NCBI RefSeq assembly: GCF_027694345.1
Contig: NZ_JAQEVU010000001.1
Coordinates: 62,001-126,000, forward strand
Source of the DNA: Varibaculum timonense_A
Lineage (GTDB): Bacteria; Actinomycetota; Actinomycetes; Actinomycetales; Actinomycetaceae
Direction of reading: 5' to 3'
Length of the DNA stretch: 64,000 nt
Part shown: positions 8,068-16,817 of the stretch, in pieces
Layout: the number at the start of each line of letters is the position of its first letter
Position numbering within the stretch: the first letter of the stretch is position 1
Program-made: the position numbers and the translations under genes
The notes under the pieces: model-generated
Told to the model about the DNA's origin: nothing
What the model saw: the letters and a program-made list of their open reading frames with translations, nothing else
Database searches by the model: none

Positions 8068-11000
8068 ATGTTGCATACCGTTTTCGCTAGGTTAAACCCT
8101 GCTAGTCACCTGTGTCCCCCCGAAAAACCAAAGACTTTAAATAAAATCATTTCGGTTATCGGCATCTTGAGTCTAGTTATTACGGCTCTTGCCTTGGCCG
8201 CTCCTACCACTGCGCTAGCTAAGGAAAAGGAATCAATAACGGTAAATGCTACTGCTTTCGGTGCTGACCCCAGTGGTAAAACAGATTCTGCCCCTGCGGT
8301 AGAAAAAGCGATAGAAAAGCTGAAAGAGCTGCGAAAAATACACCCGGATAAATCAATAGTGTTACGTTTTCCTACGGGAAGATATGATTTTTACCCCGAT
8401 AAAGCCCCAGAGCGCACCCTATATGTTTCCAACACGGTGGGTGCAAGTGAAAAATTCAAAAAGAAACGAATTGGAATCCTAATTGAGGATTTAGATGACG
8501 TGACTATAGATGGTAGCGGTTCACTTTTTATGTACCACGGAAAAATGACTGAATTCGCAGCCATTAATTCCAAAAAAATAAAAATACAAAATGTAGCTAC
8601 CGATTTTGCGACCCCAACCGTAATAGATCTCGCGGTAGAAAAAGTTGATAGTGACACCAAGACAGCTACTCTTCTAGTTCCAAAACAATACAACTATTCT
8701 TTGAATGGTAATGATATAACGTGGTATTCCGATAGCAGTCCTTATAGTAACCAACGATACTGGACCACAAAGCAATCAGAATTTAGCTATATGCAGGCAT
8801 ATGATGCTTCCAAACAGCAAACTTGGAGAGCTGGCAACCCGAATAGCACAATCTTTGCTAATGTAACCTCTATTAAAGAAATAAAAACCGATAATGCCAG
8901 TCATCTAAAAGTTACCTATTCTAGCCCGCTTAACAAGTTGTTGAAAAAGGGAATGTATTTTCAGATGCGGCTGTTAGACCGAGACCATCCCGGAATGTTT
9001 ATTTGGAAATCTAAAGATGTCGCTATTGAAAAGACTCAGATAGGTTTCTTACACGGCTTTGGGATTGTGGGGCAACATAGTGAAAATATAACTATTGATA
9101 ATGTTCGGTTTGAGGCTCCTGCGGAAACCGGGCGTTCTACCTCTGGATTTGCTGACTTTATCCAAATGTCAGGAACAAAAGGTAAAATACGGATAACTAA
9201 TTCCTATTTTTCTAACCCTCATGACGATCCCATTAATGTTCATGGCACATTTAATGAAGTAGTCGAAAAAATAGCCGCAAATAAAATCAGGGTACGTTTC
9301 AAACATCATGAAACAGCCGGTTTCCCCAATTACTTCATCGGGGATCAAGTTGAGTTCTCTACTAAGGGGAATATGATTACTGTTCCAGATTCTGTGCGAA
9401 CCGTGACCGCAGTGGATGGTCCAGACGGTAGGGGAGGAATCCAGGGTGAAGGCTCTGGAAATCTCACCGATATTATTTTGACCTTTGATAAAGACATTCC
9501 TGCCCAAATTGGGGTGAACGGCACCCACGTAGTAGAAAATATTACCTACACTCCCGAAGTGGAAATATCGAACAATGTTTTCACCGCCACCCCCACGAGA
9601 GGGATTTTGGTAACCACCCGTAAAAAAGTGGTTATAGAGAATAACACCTTTGACGGAATCGGAATGGCAGGAATATATATTTCTAACGATGCTCAAGGCT
9701 GGTACGAATCCGGTCCAGTCAGAAACCTAACGATTAAGAATAATACTTTTTTGAATGGCAGTTCCCAGGCGATATTTATACAACCGACTAACCCGACTGT
9801 CAGTGAAACAAATACTGTTCATTCAAACGTGAATATTACCGGAAACAAGTTCTATATTCTGAGAGCAGGCGCGCAAAATCCTGCGGGCAGTGGGCGAGAT
9901 GCGCAGCGAGTCCTAGATGCTAAAAGCACAAAAGACCTCAGTTTCACGGATAACACAATCTGGCTGCAAGACCCCGGAATCTTGACTTTATCGTCAGAGC
10001 AGAAGATAGTGCCGGTGGGAGGCAGTATGCGACTGCTTACTTCCGGCAGCCCAATGACAAATACCGCTTTATATCGTCTGCAAGGAAACAAAACCGTTAC
10101 TATTGCCAATAACAAATATGGGCAAGGCATAGACACTTCCATAGATGTTTCCCAGATGGATTCCGCTAATATCAACATCAGTAATGATTTAGCCAAGACT
10201 AATGGGGCAGTTGTAACTAACCCCCCGACCTCACCGACCGTTACTCGCTACTTTGTTTCCTCGAATCCGAACGTAATAAAAGTAGATTCTGAGGGCATAG
10301 TTTATGCACTAAGTGAAGGTAGCGCCACACTCACCCTGACAGAAGTTGCAGGAACCGGAGATAAGGCGGTTAAACGCACTTCTAATCCCTTAACGCTGCA
10401 AGTTTCAGCAAATTCCGGTGCGCCACAGGAAATCTACAGCTTTACTGATAAGTGGAGCATAGAAACAGAAGATTCGGCTCACCAAATAAAACCTAACGAA
10501 TTTGGCTTCACTTCCACCTATTCATCTGGAGGTCTTTACCAAGAACAACAAGGAAAAAACATTTTAGTTGGTCAGGTGATAGACCCTGAAAGCTCCAGTG
10601 ATTTTGAAATTACCGTCAGGCAACAGGGACTAACCAGTTCTTCGTGGTCAGATACCGGAGTTTACCTGTATAAGGATCAAAACAATTACCTTGCTATTCA
10701 AAGAAAACACCGCAATGGTAATATCCGAAAGATTGCCCAGGTTAGAGAAAGTTCCGCAAAAGCACAGGAAACTTGGTACGGCGGAAATGAGACTGTACGA
10801 GCCGGTGAAAACGCCGAATCCGTCCTCATGAAGTTTTCAAAACAGGGAAATACTGTTACCACCTATTTCAGTGTTGATAACGGAAATAGTTGGAACAAAA
10901 TCGGGCAAGCAGATGCTAGTTTCCTAGGTAAAGATATAAAACTAGCTTTTGCTTCCGCTAGTAGTTCTGAGCCCGATGGGAATAAGACCCCGGTTTCCTA

Positions 11001-11982
11001 TACGGATATCACCCTAAACGGTAAAAAGATAAAAGTAGGAACGAAGAAAACTGTCCAGGACATAACGCCCAGCGGAAAGATTCCAACCGCAAAAAACACT
11101 CAAGCACGGATTACCGGTTCCGTTGCTGGGCTATTAGATGGCGAGATAACTACGATTCCCAATGTTTTTAACTACGCCGCTACTACTGATGCCGGTCATT
11201 CCGTGATTAAGGTTGCTTTCAAAACAAGTCCGAAAGCAACTATGCGGCTCCAATTGAATAACAAAGAACTAAAACCAGGTGCAGGTGGAACAATTAATTC
11301 TATTCAATTAGCTCCCGGCACAAATATCTTAAAAGCTGACGTTATCGCAGAAGATGGAATAACTCATTCGGTTTACCGATGGACAGTGTTAAATACTGAT
11401 ACTCGGGCTAATAGCACTCCGACCACGAGTGAATCCTCACGCAGCGCGCAAATTAGGGTTCCAAACGAGCAGGCAAACATGGGGACAGCGACTATAGAAC
11501 CGAACACTATCAAGAGCGTAAAACTGTATAAAGGTGACACTGTTACTTTGAAAGCCACTCCCGCCGAAGGGTATCGCTTCACTGGTTGGCGTCTCGCAGA
11601 CAAGACAGTATCTTCCGAACCCGAGTTTTCCTATACGCTCGCAGACAGGGATGTCGTATTTAACGCAACCTTCGCCCCTATTTCCTCCCCGGATACTCCT
11701 CCTATAGACACTCCTCCCAGCGATACCCCCACTACCAACCCGCCAACAACAGATGGAGCTACCCCCGATACTTCTAGCGGGGGCAAAGCTACCCCCAAGG
11801 ACGTAGCTTCCCAAAAGGGAACCACAAGGCAAACACAAAGTGGTAAGAACTCAAAACCTACAGTAGCTGGGCTTACAAAAACTGGTTCTCAAGATGTATT
11901 TTTACTTGCACTTACATCACTCATTCTAGTTAGTGGGGGCGCAATAATCCGAAAGCGTAAAAGCTCTCAGCTGAGTAAATGA
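8068..11982 (+). CDS. Cell-wall-anchored GH110 alpha-1,3-galactosidase
   Basis: 1304 residues. A signal peptide (hydrophobic core VIGILSLVITALALAAP) ends near residue 50. A parallel beta-helix domain starts at VNATAFGADPSGKTDSAPAV, the GH110 opening, and carries SYFSNPHDDPINVHGTF near residue 384 and TPTRGILVTTR, both typical of GH110. The family cleaves terminal alpha-1,3-galactose, including the blood group B determinant. After the helix come a Big2-like domain (about 720-770), a DUF1349/laminin-like beta-sandwich (about 790-985), a cadherin-like sandwich, an InlB B-repeat-like segment (about 1135-1205), a Pro/Thr-rich linker, and a sortase signal LTKTG with a hydrophobic stretch and KRKSS tail. 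Codon use is AT-richer than neighbours, which hints at acquisition. Substrate is inferred from the family. Confidence 0.87.
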   Translation: MLHTVFARLNPASHLCPPEKPKTLNKIISVIGILSLVITALALAAPTTALAKEKESITVNATAFGADPSGKTDSAPAVEKAIEKLKELRKIHPDKSIVLRFPTGRYDFYPDKAPERTLYVSNTVGASEKFKKKRIGILIEDLDDVTIDGSGSLFMYHGKMTEFAAINSKKIKIQNVATDFATPTVIDLAVEKVDSDTKTATLLVPKQYNYSLNGNDITWYSDSSPYSNQRYWTTKQSEFSYMQAYDASKQQTWRAGNPNSTIFANVTSIKEIKTDNASHLKVTYSSPLNKLLKKGMYFQMRLLDRDHPGMFIWKSKDVAIEKTQIGFLHGFGIVGQHSENITIDNVRFEAPAETGRSTSGFADFIQMSGTKGKIRITNSYFSNPHDDPINVHGTFNEVVEKIAANKIRVRFKHHETAGFPNYFIGDQVEFSTKGNMITVPDSVRTVTAVDGPDGRGGIQGEGSGNLTDIILTFDKDIPAQIGVNGTHVVENITYTPEVEISNNVFTATPTRGILVTTRKKVVIENNTFDGIGMAGIYISNDAQGWYESGPVRNLTIKNNTFLNGSSQAIFIQPTNPTVSETNTVHSNVNITGNKFYILRAGAQNPAGSGRDAQRVLDAKSTKDLSFTDNTIWLQDPGILTLSSEQKIVPVGGSMRLLTSGSPMTNTALYRLQGNKTVTIANNKYGQGIDTSIDVSQMDSANINISNDLAKTNGAVVTNPPTSPTVTRYFVSSNPNVIKVDSEGIVYALSEGSATLTLTEVAGTGDKAVKRTSNPLTLQVSANSGAPQEIYSFTDKWSIETEDSAHQIKPNEFGFTSTYSSGGLYQEQQGKNILVGQVIDPESSSDFEITVRQQGLTSSSWSDTGVYLYKDQNNYLAIQRKHRNGNIRKIAQVRESSAKAQETWYGGNETVRAGENAESVLMKFSKQGNTVTTYFSVDNGNSWNKIGQADASFLGKDIKLAFASASSSEPDGNKTPVSYTDITLNGKKIKVGTKKTVQDITPSGKIPTAKNTQARITGSVAGLLDGEITTIPNVFNYAATTDAGHSVIKVAFKTSPKATMRLQLNNKELKPGAGGTINSIQLAPGTNILKADVIAEDGITHSVYRWTVLNTDTRANSTPTTSESSRSAQIRVPNEQANMGTATIEPNTIKSVKLYKGDTVTLKATPAEGYRFTGWRLADKTVSSEPEFSYTLADRDVVFNATFAPISSPDTPPIDTPPSDTPTTNPPTTDGATPDTSSGGKATPKDVASQKGTTRQTQSGKNSKPTVAGLTKTGSQDVFLLALTSLILVSGGAIIRKRKSSQLSK

Positions 11983-12019
11983 TTTTGATTTAGTTTTTCT
12001 GCTAGAAAAAACCATGGCG

Positions 12020-12053
12020 TAGCTCCGCCCCGGTTATTGCTGGGGCGAAGCTA
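12020..12053. terminator. Bidirectional terminator between GH110 gene and glgX
   Basis: Inverted repeat TAGCTCCGCCCC / GGGGCGAAGCTA with one mismatch and a 10-base loop, lying between two convergent genes. Confidence 0.65.
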
Positions 12054-12067
12054 GCCGGGAAAAGAGA

Positions 12068-14344
12068 CTAATCCTCGCGGGAATCGGCTAGGAAAAGTTT
12101 GATAGATAAAGGCTCAAGCAGGATATCGTCACCGGCCAGGTTAAGCGAAGGCACGTCCTCGTCAGCTTCTGTAATCGCAGAATCCCATACCTCGTGGTAG
12201 GCAGTTCCTCGACCCGGAGCTAAGCGCACATGTTTCGGGGAAAGCATCCCATTGAAAACTGCCAGCAAATCCTGATCTCCATAGGGGCGTCCGGAACGTA
12301 ACATTTGGAAAACCCGGCTGGCAGGGTCATGCCACGCCCGGTCGCCCATTAATAGTCCCACCTGGTTGTACCACGACAAATCCGAAATCGTGTCCCCAGG
12401 GTGAGGTTTACCAGTCAAAAACTTTGAAGGACGGAAAACCGGGTGTTCACGTCGCAAAGTAATCAATTTTCGTACAGCTCTGTAGAGCTCTTTTTGCCAC
12501 TCCGCCAGTTCCCAATTCAACCAGGTAGTCTCATTGTCTTGACAATAGGCGTTATTATTGCCACCTTGAGTGCGGGCAAACTCGTCACCTGCCAGCATCA
12601 TCGGGGTACCGGAAGAGATAAACAGGGTGGTAAACATATTGAGGGTTGAACGAATCCTGGCGGCAGCTAACTCTGCTAAAGGAGAATCGGTTTGTAATAT
12701 TTTCTCGGCTTCATGACCGGGAATAAACACCCGTCCTTCACTACCATGATTCCAAGACAGGTTGTTATCTGAACCGTCGCGGTTGTTCTCTAAATTATTT
12801 TCATTATGTTTATGGTCGTAGCTAACCAAATCCCCCAAAGTGAAGCCATCGTGAGCAGTCAGGAAATTAACCGAGCAACGCGGGGAACGGACTGCGGGAA
12901 TATGCCCAGCCCCGTAAATATCTTGGGAACCAGAAAGGCGAGATGCCAGTTCAAAAGGGGGAGCCCCGCGAGATTCACCCCGAGACTGCGCCCGCCCATC
13001 GGATACCCAAAAACCGCGGACGGTGTCCCGGTAACGGTCATTCCAGGTAGAAAACGGTAACGGAAAATCTCCAGTCTTCCAGCCATCTGGTCCGACGTCC
13101 CAAGGCTCGGCAATCATTTTAACGTCCCGCAAAACCGGGTCATCTAAGCAGGCTTGGAAGAAAGGATGGAAACGGGTGAAATGCTCCTCGCCACGCGCGC
13201 AAGTAACCGCCAGGTCAAAGCGGAAACCATCAATCCCTACCTCGGAAACCCAGTAACGTAAAGAATCAAGAATCATTTGGACTACTCGCGGATGGGAAGT
13301 ATCCAAAGTATTTCCGCAACCGGTGTAATCAATGTTTCCACCTTGGGAATTCAGGCGGTAATACATAGCATTATCTAGGGCGCGCCAAGAAATTGCCTGT
13401 CCATCTGAACTGCCTTCACAGGTGTGGTTATAGACCACATCTAGCAGCACTTCTATCCCATTTTCATGCAGAATCGAAACCATGTCCCGGAACTCATCAA
13501 GGACTGCGGTAGGGCCTAGACAGCGAGCCTTACTGGTGGCGTAGGAGGGTTCCGGAGCGAAATAGGACAGGGAGGAATATCCCCAATAGTTATTTAATCC
13601 CCGCTCGTTTAAGAATGCTTCCGAGAGTTTAGCGTGCACCGGCAATAGTTCAACCGCGGTGATTCCCAGGTCTTTTAGATAGGAAATAGTTACCGGGTGT
13701 GCCAATCCGGCGTAGGTCCCCTGTAGTTCCTGGGGTATTCCCGGTAACTGTTTGGTGAGCCCCTTGACATGAGCCTCGTATATTACGGTATTTTCCCAGG
13801 AGGTTTTAGGACCGGGAACTACCTCAAACTGTTTATCTACTACCACTGCGCGTGCCGTAAAGGGCGCCGAGTTGGTGGGGTCTAATTGGAAAGGATACAG
13901 CGGGTAGAGCGCCGCATCTGTTTTATGGGCGTAGGTTTGGCTGCAAAGCTCAACGTTTCCACTAATCGCGCGGGCATAGGGGTCGAGGGCGAGCTTATAG
14001 GGGTTAAAAAGATGTCCCTGTTCCGGATTCCACGGTCCCCAGGCGCGAAAGCCGTAGCAAGTTCCAGCCGTTATCCCGGCAACGTGGCCGTGCCAAATAC
14101 CATCTGTTGGTCCGAGCAATCGGTAGCGCGTTTCTTGGGCTGTAGGTTCTCCGGAAGTGAAAAAACAGACTTCTACCGCCTGGGCATTAGGGGCGGTGAC
14201 AGCAATATCAACCCCGTCTCCCTCTAGATATACCCCTAGGCGGCTAGGTTGGGTTGCACCAGCGTTTACCGAGGGACTGGACGGCTGAAAAGAGTCGTTC
14301 ACTAAATGCACAAGGTGAATCCTATATCTTGACTGTCTGTCCAC
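12068..14344 (-). CDS. glgX: Glycogen debranching enzyme GlgX (GH13_11)
   Basis: Up to 758 residues. A CBM48-like N-terminal domain (LGVYLEGDGVDIAVTAPNAQAVEVCFF) precedes the barrel. Signatures of GlgX/isoamylase-type debranchers are present: YEAHVKGLT, DVVYNHTCEG, the nucleophile in GFRFDLAV (about 376), acid/base in MIAEPWDVG (about 411) and LTAHDGFTLGDLVSY (about 498), then NRDGSDNNLSWN. The enzyme removes alpha-1,6 branches from glycogen already trimmed by phosphorylase, so it should work with GlgP at 58.6-60.9 kb. The first in-frame start is GTG at 14344; a second GTG eleven codons later has AGGA at a better distance, so the exact start is uncertain. Confidence 0.93.
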   Translation of the reverse strand: MDRQSRYRIHLVHLVNDSFQPSSPSVNAGATQPSRLGVYLEGDGVDIAVTAPNAQAVEVCFFTSGEPTAQETRYRLLGPTDGIWHGHVAGITAGTCYGFRAWGPWNPEQGHLFNPYKLALDPYARAISGNVELCSQTYAHKTDAALYPLYPFQLDPTNSAPFTARAVVVDKQFEVVPGPKTSWENTVIYEAHVKGLTKQLPGIPQELQGTYAGLAHPVTISYLKDLGITAVELLPVHAKLSEAFLNERGLNNYWGYSSLSYFAPEPSYATSKARCLGPTAVLDEFRDMVSILHENGIEVLLDVVYNHTCEGSSDGQAISWRALDNAMYYRLNSQGGNIDYTGCGNTLDTSHPRVVQMILDSLRYWVSEVGIDGFRFDLAVTCARGEEHFTRFHPFFQACLDDPVLRDVKMIAEPWDVGPDGWKTGDFPLPFSTWNDRYRDTVRGFWVSDGRAQSRGESRGAPPFELASRLSGSQDIYGAGHIPAVRSPRCSVNFLTAHDGFTLGDLVSYDHKHNENNLENNRDGSDNNLSWNHGSEGRVFIPGHEAEKILQTDSPLAELAAARIRSTLNMFTTLFISSGTPMMLAGDEFARTQGGNNNAYCQDNETTWLNWELAEWQKELYRAVRKLITLRREHPVFRPSKFLTGKPHPGDTISDLSWYNQVGLLMGDRAWHDPASRVFQMLRSGRPYGDQDLLAVFNGMLSPKHVRLAPGRGTAYHEVWDSAITEADEDVPSLNLAGDDILLEPLSIKLFLADSRED

Positions 14345-14435
14345 CTATTTATACAGGTAAAAAGCTTATCTGAGCTTTTTATTTTAGAACCTTTCCCCTT
14401 TGGAAAAGTGGCTAATCAGGGGTAGTCAGGGCTAA

Positions 14436-15062
14436 TCACCGCTGCTGTCGATAAGGAATTGAGGCTAGGGGATAGGAGACTAATAGGGCGGTTATAAATA
14501 ATGCCGATACCAGTAACCAGCTGCTATGCCAATTTTTAGCGGTGGCGAATACTTGCGCGGTAATACCTAGGGGAAACAGGTGCTGCGTCACTACGATAGT
14601 AAAGAAAACTAACGTAGGTGTAACTATAGATACTGCTCTACCGGCTAAAAGGAGGGCGAGCATGGACAGGGAACCCAAAACGATAGGGGTACCGAGAAAA
14701 CCGATTATACCGGGAAGTTGATAGCCCAGTTCGCTCCATTTGATGCGTAAATACCAGGTGATAGCGGGTAGGCAAGGGCTAATGATCACTAAAGCGGTGA
14801 AAATGCTGTGGATCGCCCGACGGGTTGGGGGAGCTTTAAGCTCAGCCTTATTGAAGTGCGGCTTGGTAAATGTGGGGAGAAAACTGGCGGCAATGAGTGC
14901 GCATATCTCTGCGATACCTACTGCGCGGGCAGGAAACCCGGCTTTCACGCTAACCCCGATGTAGGTCATGGGGAAAGATAGGGAAAGTATGGATAACGCA
15001 ATCAGGAACAACGCACCCACGTAGGCGTTGCGGGCGTGCAGGAATCCATTAACGGTGTTCAT
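14436..15062 (-). CDS. Six-helix membrane protein of an ABC transporter operon
   Basis: 208 residues, almost all membrane-spanning: six predicted helices starting at VGALFLIALSILSLSFPM and ending at LLVSALFITALLVSYPL. No named family recognised. It overlaps the stop of the upstream membrane gene by 4 nt (ATGA), and that gene overlaps the ABC ATPase gene at 20568-21284 in the same way. It is therefore probably the second membrane subunit of that transporter. The upstream gene is now split by the tet(O) island, so expression of this gene from the original promoter may be impaired. Confidence 0.7.
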   Translation of the reverse strand: MNTVNGFLHARNAYVGALFLIALSILSLSFPMTYIGVSVKAGFPARAVGIAEICALIAASFLPTFTKPHFNKAELKAPPTRRAIHSIFTALVIISPCLPAITWYLRIKWSELGYQLPGIIGFLGTPIVLGSLSMLALLLAGRAVSIVTPTLVFFTIVVTQHLFPLGITAQVFATAKNWHSSWLLVSALFITALLVSYPLASIPYRQQR

Positions 15063-16045
15063 AGCGTTTTGTTTTTCAGGGAGCAGGAGGTGATGAGCTT
15101 ATTTTGGGTGTGCAGGAAGGAGCTAAGTTCCCTCTCGCTCATGTGCGCAAATGTGGAGTTTACCTCCGGAGAAATATGTTCGGCTAGATTGGGGTATTTG
15201 GCGCGCTGAAGCAGCTCATGGGCGATTGCAGAATTGAGGTCGTGACTTTCGATAGTTTTCGTCTTGTCGATACAGCGGTCAGTGGTAGCCGCGCTCACCA
15301 CTTGCCAAGCAATGCTTTCTTCCAGGCTATTAGCAACGTTTTCGCTATCATAAGGACCGGAATCCACAATGATGAAAGCCTCGCCGTTTCTCGGTAAATC
15401 TCGTTCAACAACGGCATCGTCGCTAATGGTGGTTAGCAGAGAATTGATTCCCACCTTTTGTAGCCGGGTGATACTTTTTTGTATCGAAGTGCGTGCTGGC
15501 AGGTTTTGTTCATGTAGGCAAACCTGGAGCTCTTGAATCCTAAAGCAACTGGTTTTCACCGGTCGGTGAACGGTTAGCAATTCTGGTCGCCATACAAAAG
15601 CGCATCCGACCAGCGCAAGGACGCATACTATGGGAACTATTTGGGGGAGTAGAAGATTTCTCTGGTGCGCAGATGAACCTGGGTTTTTGCCTGTAAGCGG
15701 GAAACTTAATGCGCTGTAGCCTGCTAACAGCAGCGTGCAGGCAAATATCAGCGAGAAGACTGCTACTGCCGGATTGGTTTCAAAACGAGCCGAGCCCGCT
15801 ACCTGGTGAACCGGAAATAGCAGAGCCAAAGAACGCAGTATCGGTTCGGAAATTATTGCCATTAGAGCAAAAGTAGCGACCGATATCAGGGGTGCTATAA
15901 AGATTCTTTTTATGGCAACTCCGGTGAAAAAACCGATAGCGACTAGCGTTATAACCCCAGAAAAAGCGACCAGTAAGCTTGCCCACGACGCACTTTCACC
16001 ACTCCCGTAACGGCTAGTGATGTAGGACGGATTTTGCGGACATTC
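15059..16045 (-). pseudogene. ABC transporter membrane protein, C-terminal part (split by tet(O) island)
   Basis: This is the downstream 328 codons plus stop of a membrane protein whose first 117 codons lie at 20221-20571. At the junction the host frame reads GAA TGT CCG (E-C-P) from base 16045, and the other half ends TAC TTC at 20221, so joining the halves gives a continuous frame (LLYF-ECPQNPSYITSRYG). The segment has about four to five membrane helices and then a large soluble part with paired cysteines (SCFRIQELQVCLHEQ). It resembles an ABC-2-like permease with an extracytoplasmic domain, but no family is certain. A reading frame starting at 16111 runs from the inserted DNA into this fragment and is not likely to be the native start. 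Confidence 0.8.
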
Positions 16046-16076
16046 AAAATAAAAAAGAATGTGGAGGTAACAGACA

Positions 16077-16451
16077 ATGGCAAAATCATTATTTGAGGAA
16101 CTGGGCGGCAAATACGAAAGGCAAGGGGATTATTTGATACCGTGCTTAACTGTACCCGCCGAAGAAGAACAGGCAATAGGCATCTGGGGGCAACGGCATT
16201 TAGATTATCTAAAACAGTACCGTAAAGTTACATACACCAATCTTCTTACAAGCGGCAGGCTAAACGCCTACCTTGCCGACATCAACAGACAGGCACAGGA
16301 ACGCTTTGAAAGGCTCATAGAGGGTATGAAACAGGCACAGGGCATAACGGAACAGCTAAAGGCAGAAAACGCCTTAGAATGGACAGGATGCCTCAATAAC
16401 ATAAGGGCTTGTGCGAGGGAGATTGTGGAAAAGGAAATTATTTTTGCATAA
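16077..16451 (+). CDS. tnpV: TnpV family transposon-encoded protein
   Basis: 124 residues preceded by TGGAGG. The sequence (LFEELGGKYERQGDYLIPCL at the N terminus, then GIWGQRHLDYLKQYRKVTYTN) matches the TnpV family found in Tn4451/Tn5397-like and other clostridial mobile elements, where its role is unclear. It lies only 31 bases inside the left border of the island and is transcribed toward tet(O). It is complete, but it is not a DNA-cleaving transposase by itself, so it does not explain mobility. Confidence 0.85.
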   Translation: MAKSLFEELGGKYERQGDYLIPCLTVPAEEEQAIGIWGQRHLDYLKQYRKVTYTNLLTSGRLNAYLADINRQAQERFERLIEGMKQAQGITEQLKAENALEWTGCLNNIRACAREIVEKEIIFA

Positions 16452-16508
16452 ACAGATGATTAGTGGCAGGGGGAAATCCTGCCGCTTTTTCTGCTTTAGT
16501 TTGTCAGC

Positions 16509-16537
16509 TTGACAAATAAAGGGTTAAGGAATATAAT
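16509..16537 (+). promoter_or_regulatory. tet(O) promoter
   Basis: Consensus -35 TTGACA (16509-16514) and -10 TATAAT (16532-16537) with 17-bp spacing, upstream of the leader peptide of tet(O). Confidence 0.9.
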
Positions 16538-16569
16538 TAGATTCAGTATTATACAAGGAGTTAATAAAT

Positions 16570-16593
16570 ATGCGGCAAGGTATTCTTAAATAA
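16570..16593 (+). CDS. tet(O) leader peptide
   Basis: Seven-codon frame MRQGILK with AAGGAG upstream. Such short leaders precede ribosomal-protection tet genes and are thought to couple translation to transcriptional attenuation. The end of the frame lies within the left arm of a long dyad. Confidence 0.65.
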   Translation: MRQGILK

Positions 16594-16782
16594 ACTGTCA
16601 ATTTGATAGTGGGAACAAAAAGTAGCAGTCCCGTTTCACTTTTAATATGGGGCTTAGTTTTTTGTACCCAGTTTAAGAATACTTTTATCATGTAATTTTA
16701 TATGCCCGAAAACATATAAGTGTTTTGGGGCTATTGGAGTTATTTACCCAGTGATAGGAGTATTTATCACTGGGTATTTTTA
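16580..16782 (+). promoter_or_regulatory. tet(O) attenuator leader with terminator stem
   Basis: Two dyads are visible. GTATTCTTAAA...ACTG (from 16580) pairs with CAGTTTAAGAATAC (16670-16683). A second stem ACCCAGTGATA / TATCACTGGGT (16746-16756 and 16765-16775) is followed by a T-rich run and looks like an intrinsic terminator upstream of the gene. This is the layout known for tet(M)/tet(O)-type transcription attenuation. Confidence 0.75.
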
Positions 16783-16817
16783 TGCCCTTTTTTGGGTGTT
16801 GATAGGAGGAAAATCAC

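Noticed and set aside
15059..16111. 350-codon membrane protein starting inside the inserted DNA at 16111
   Set aside because: Its first 22 codons come from the antisense of tnpV and the island border; the native N terminus is at 20221-20571.
16077..16451. TnpV as the enzyme that moved the tet(O) island
   Set aside because: TnpV lacks recombinase motifs and no terminal repeats or integrase are present; it is better seen as passenger.
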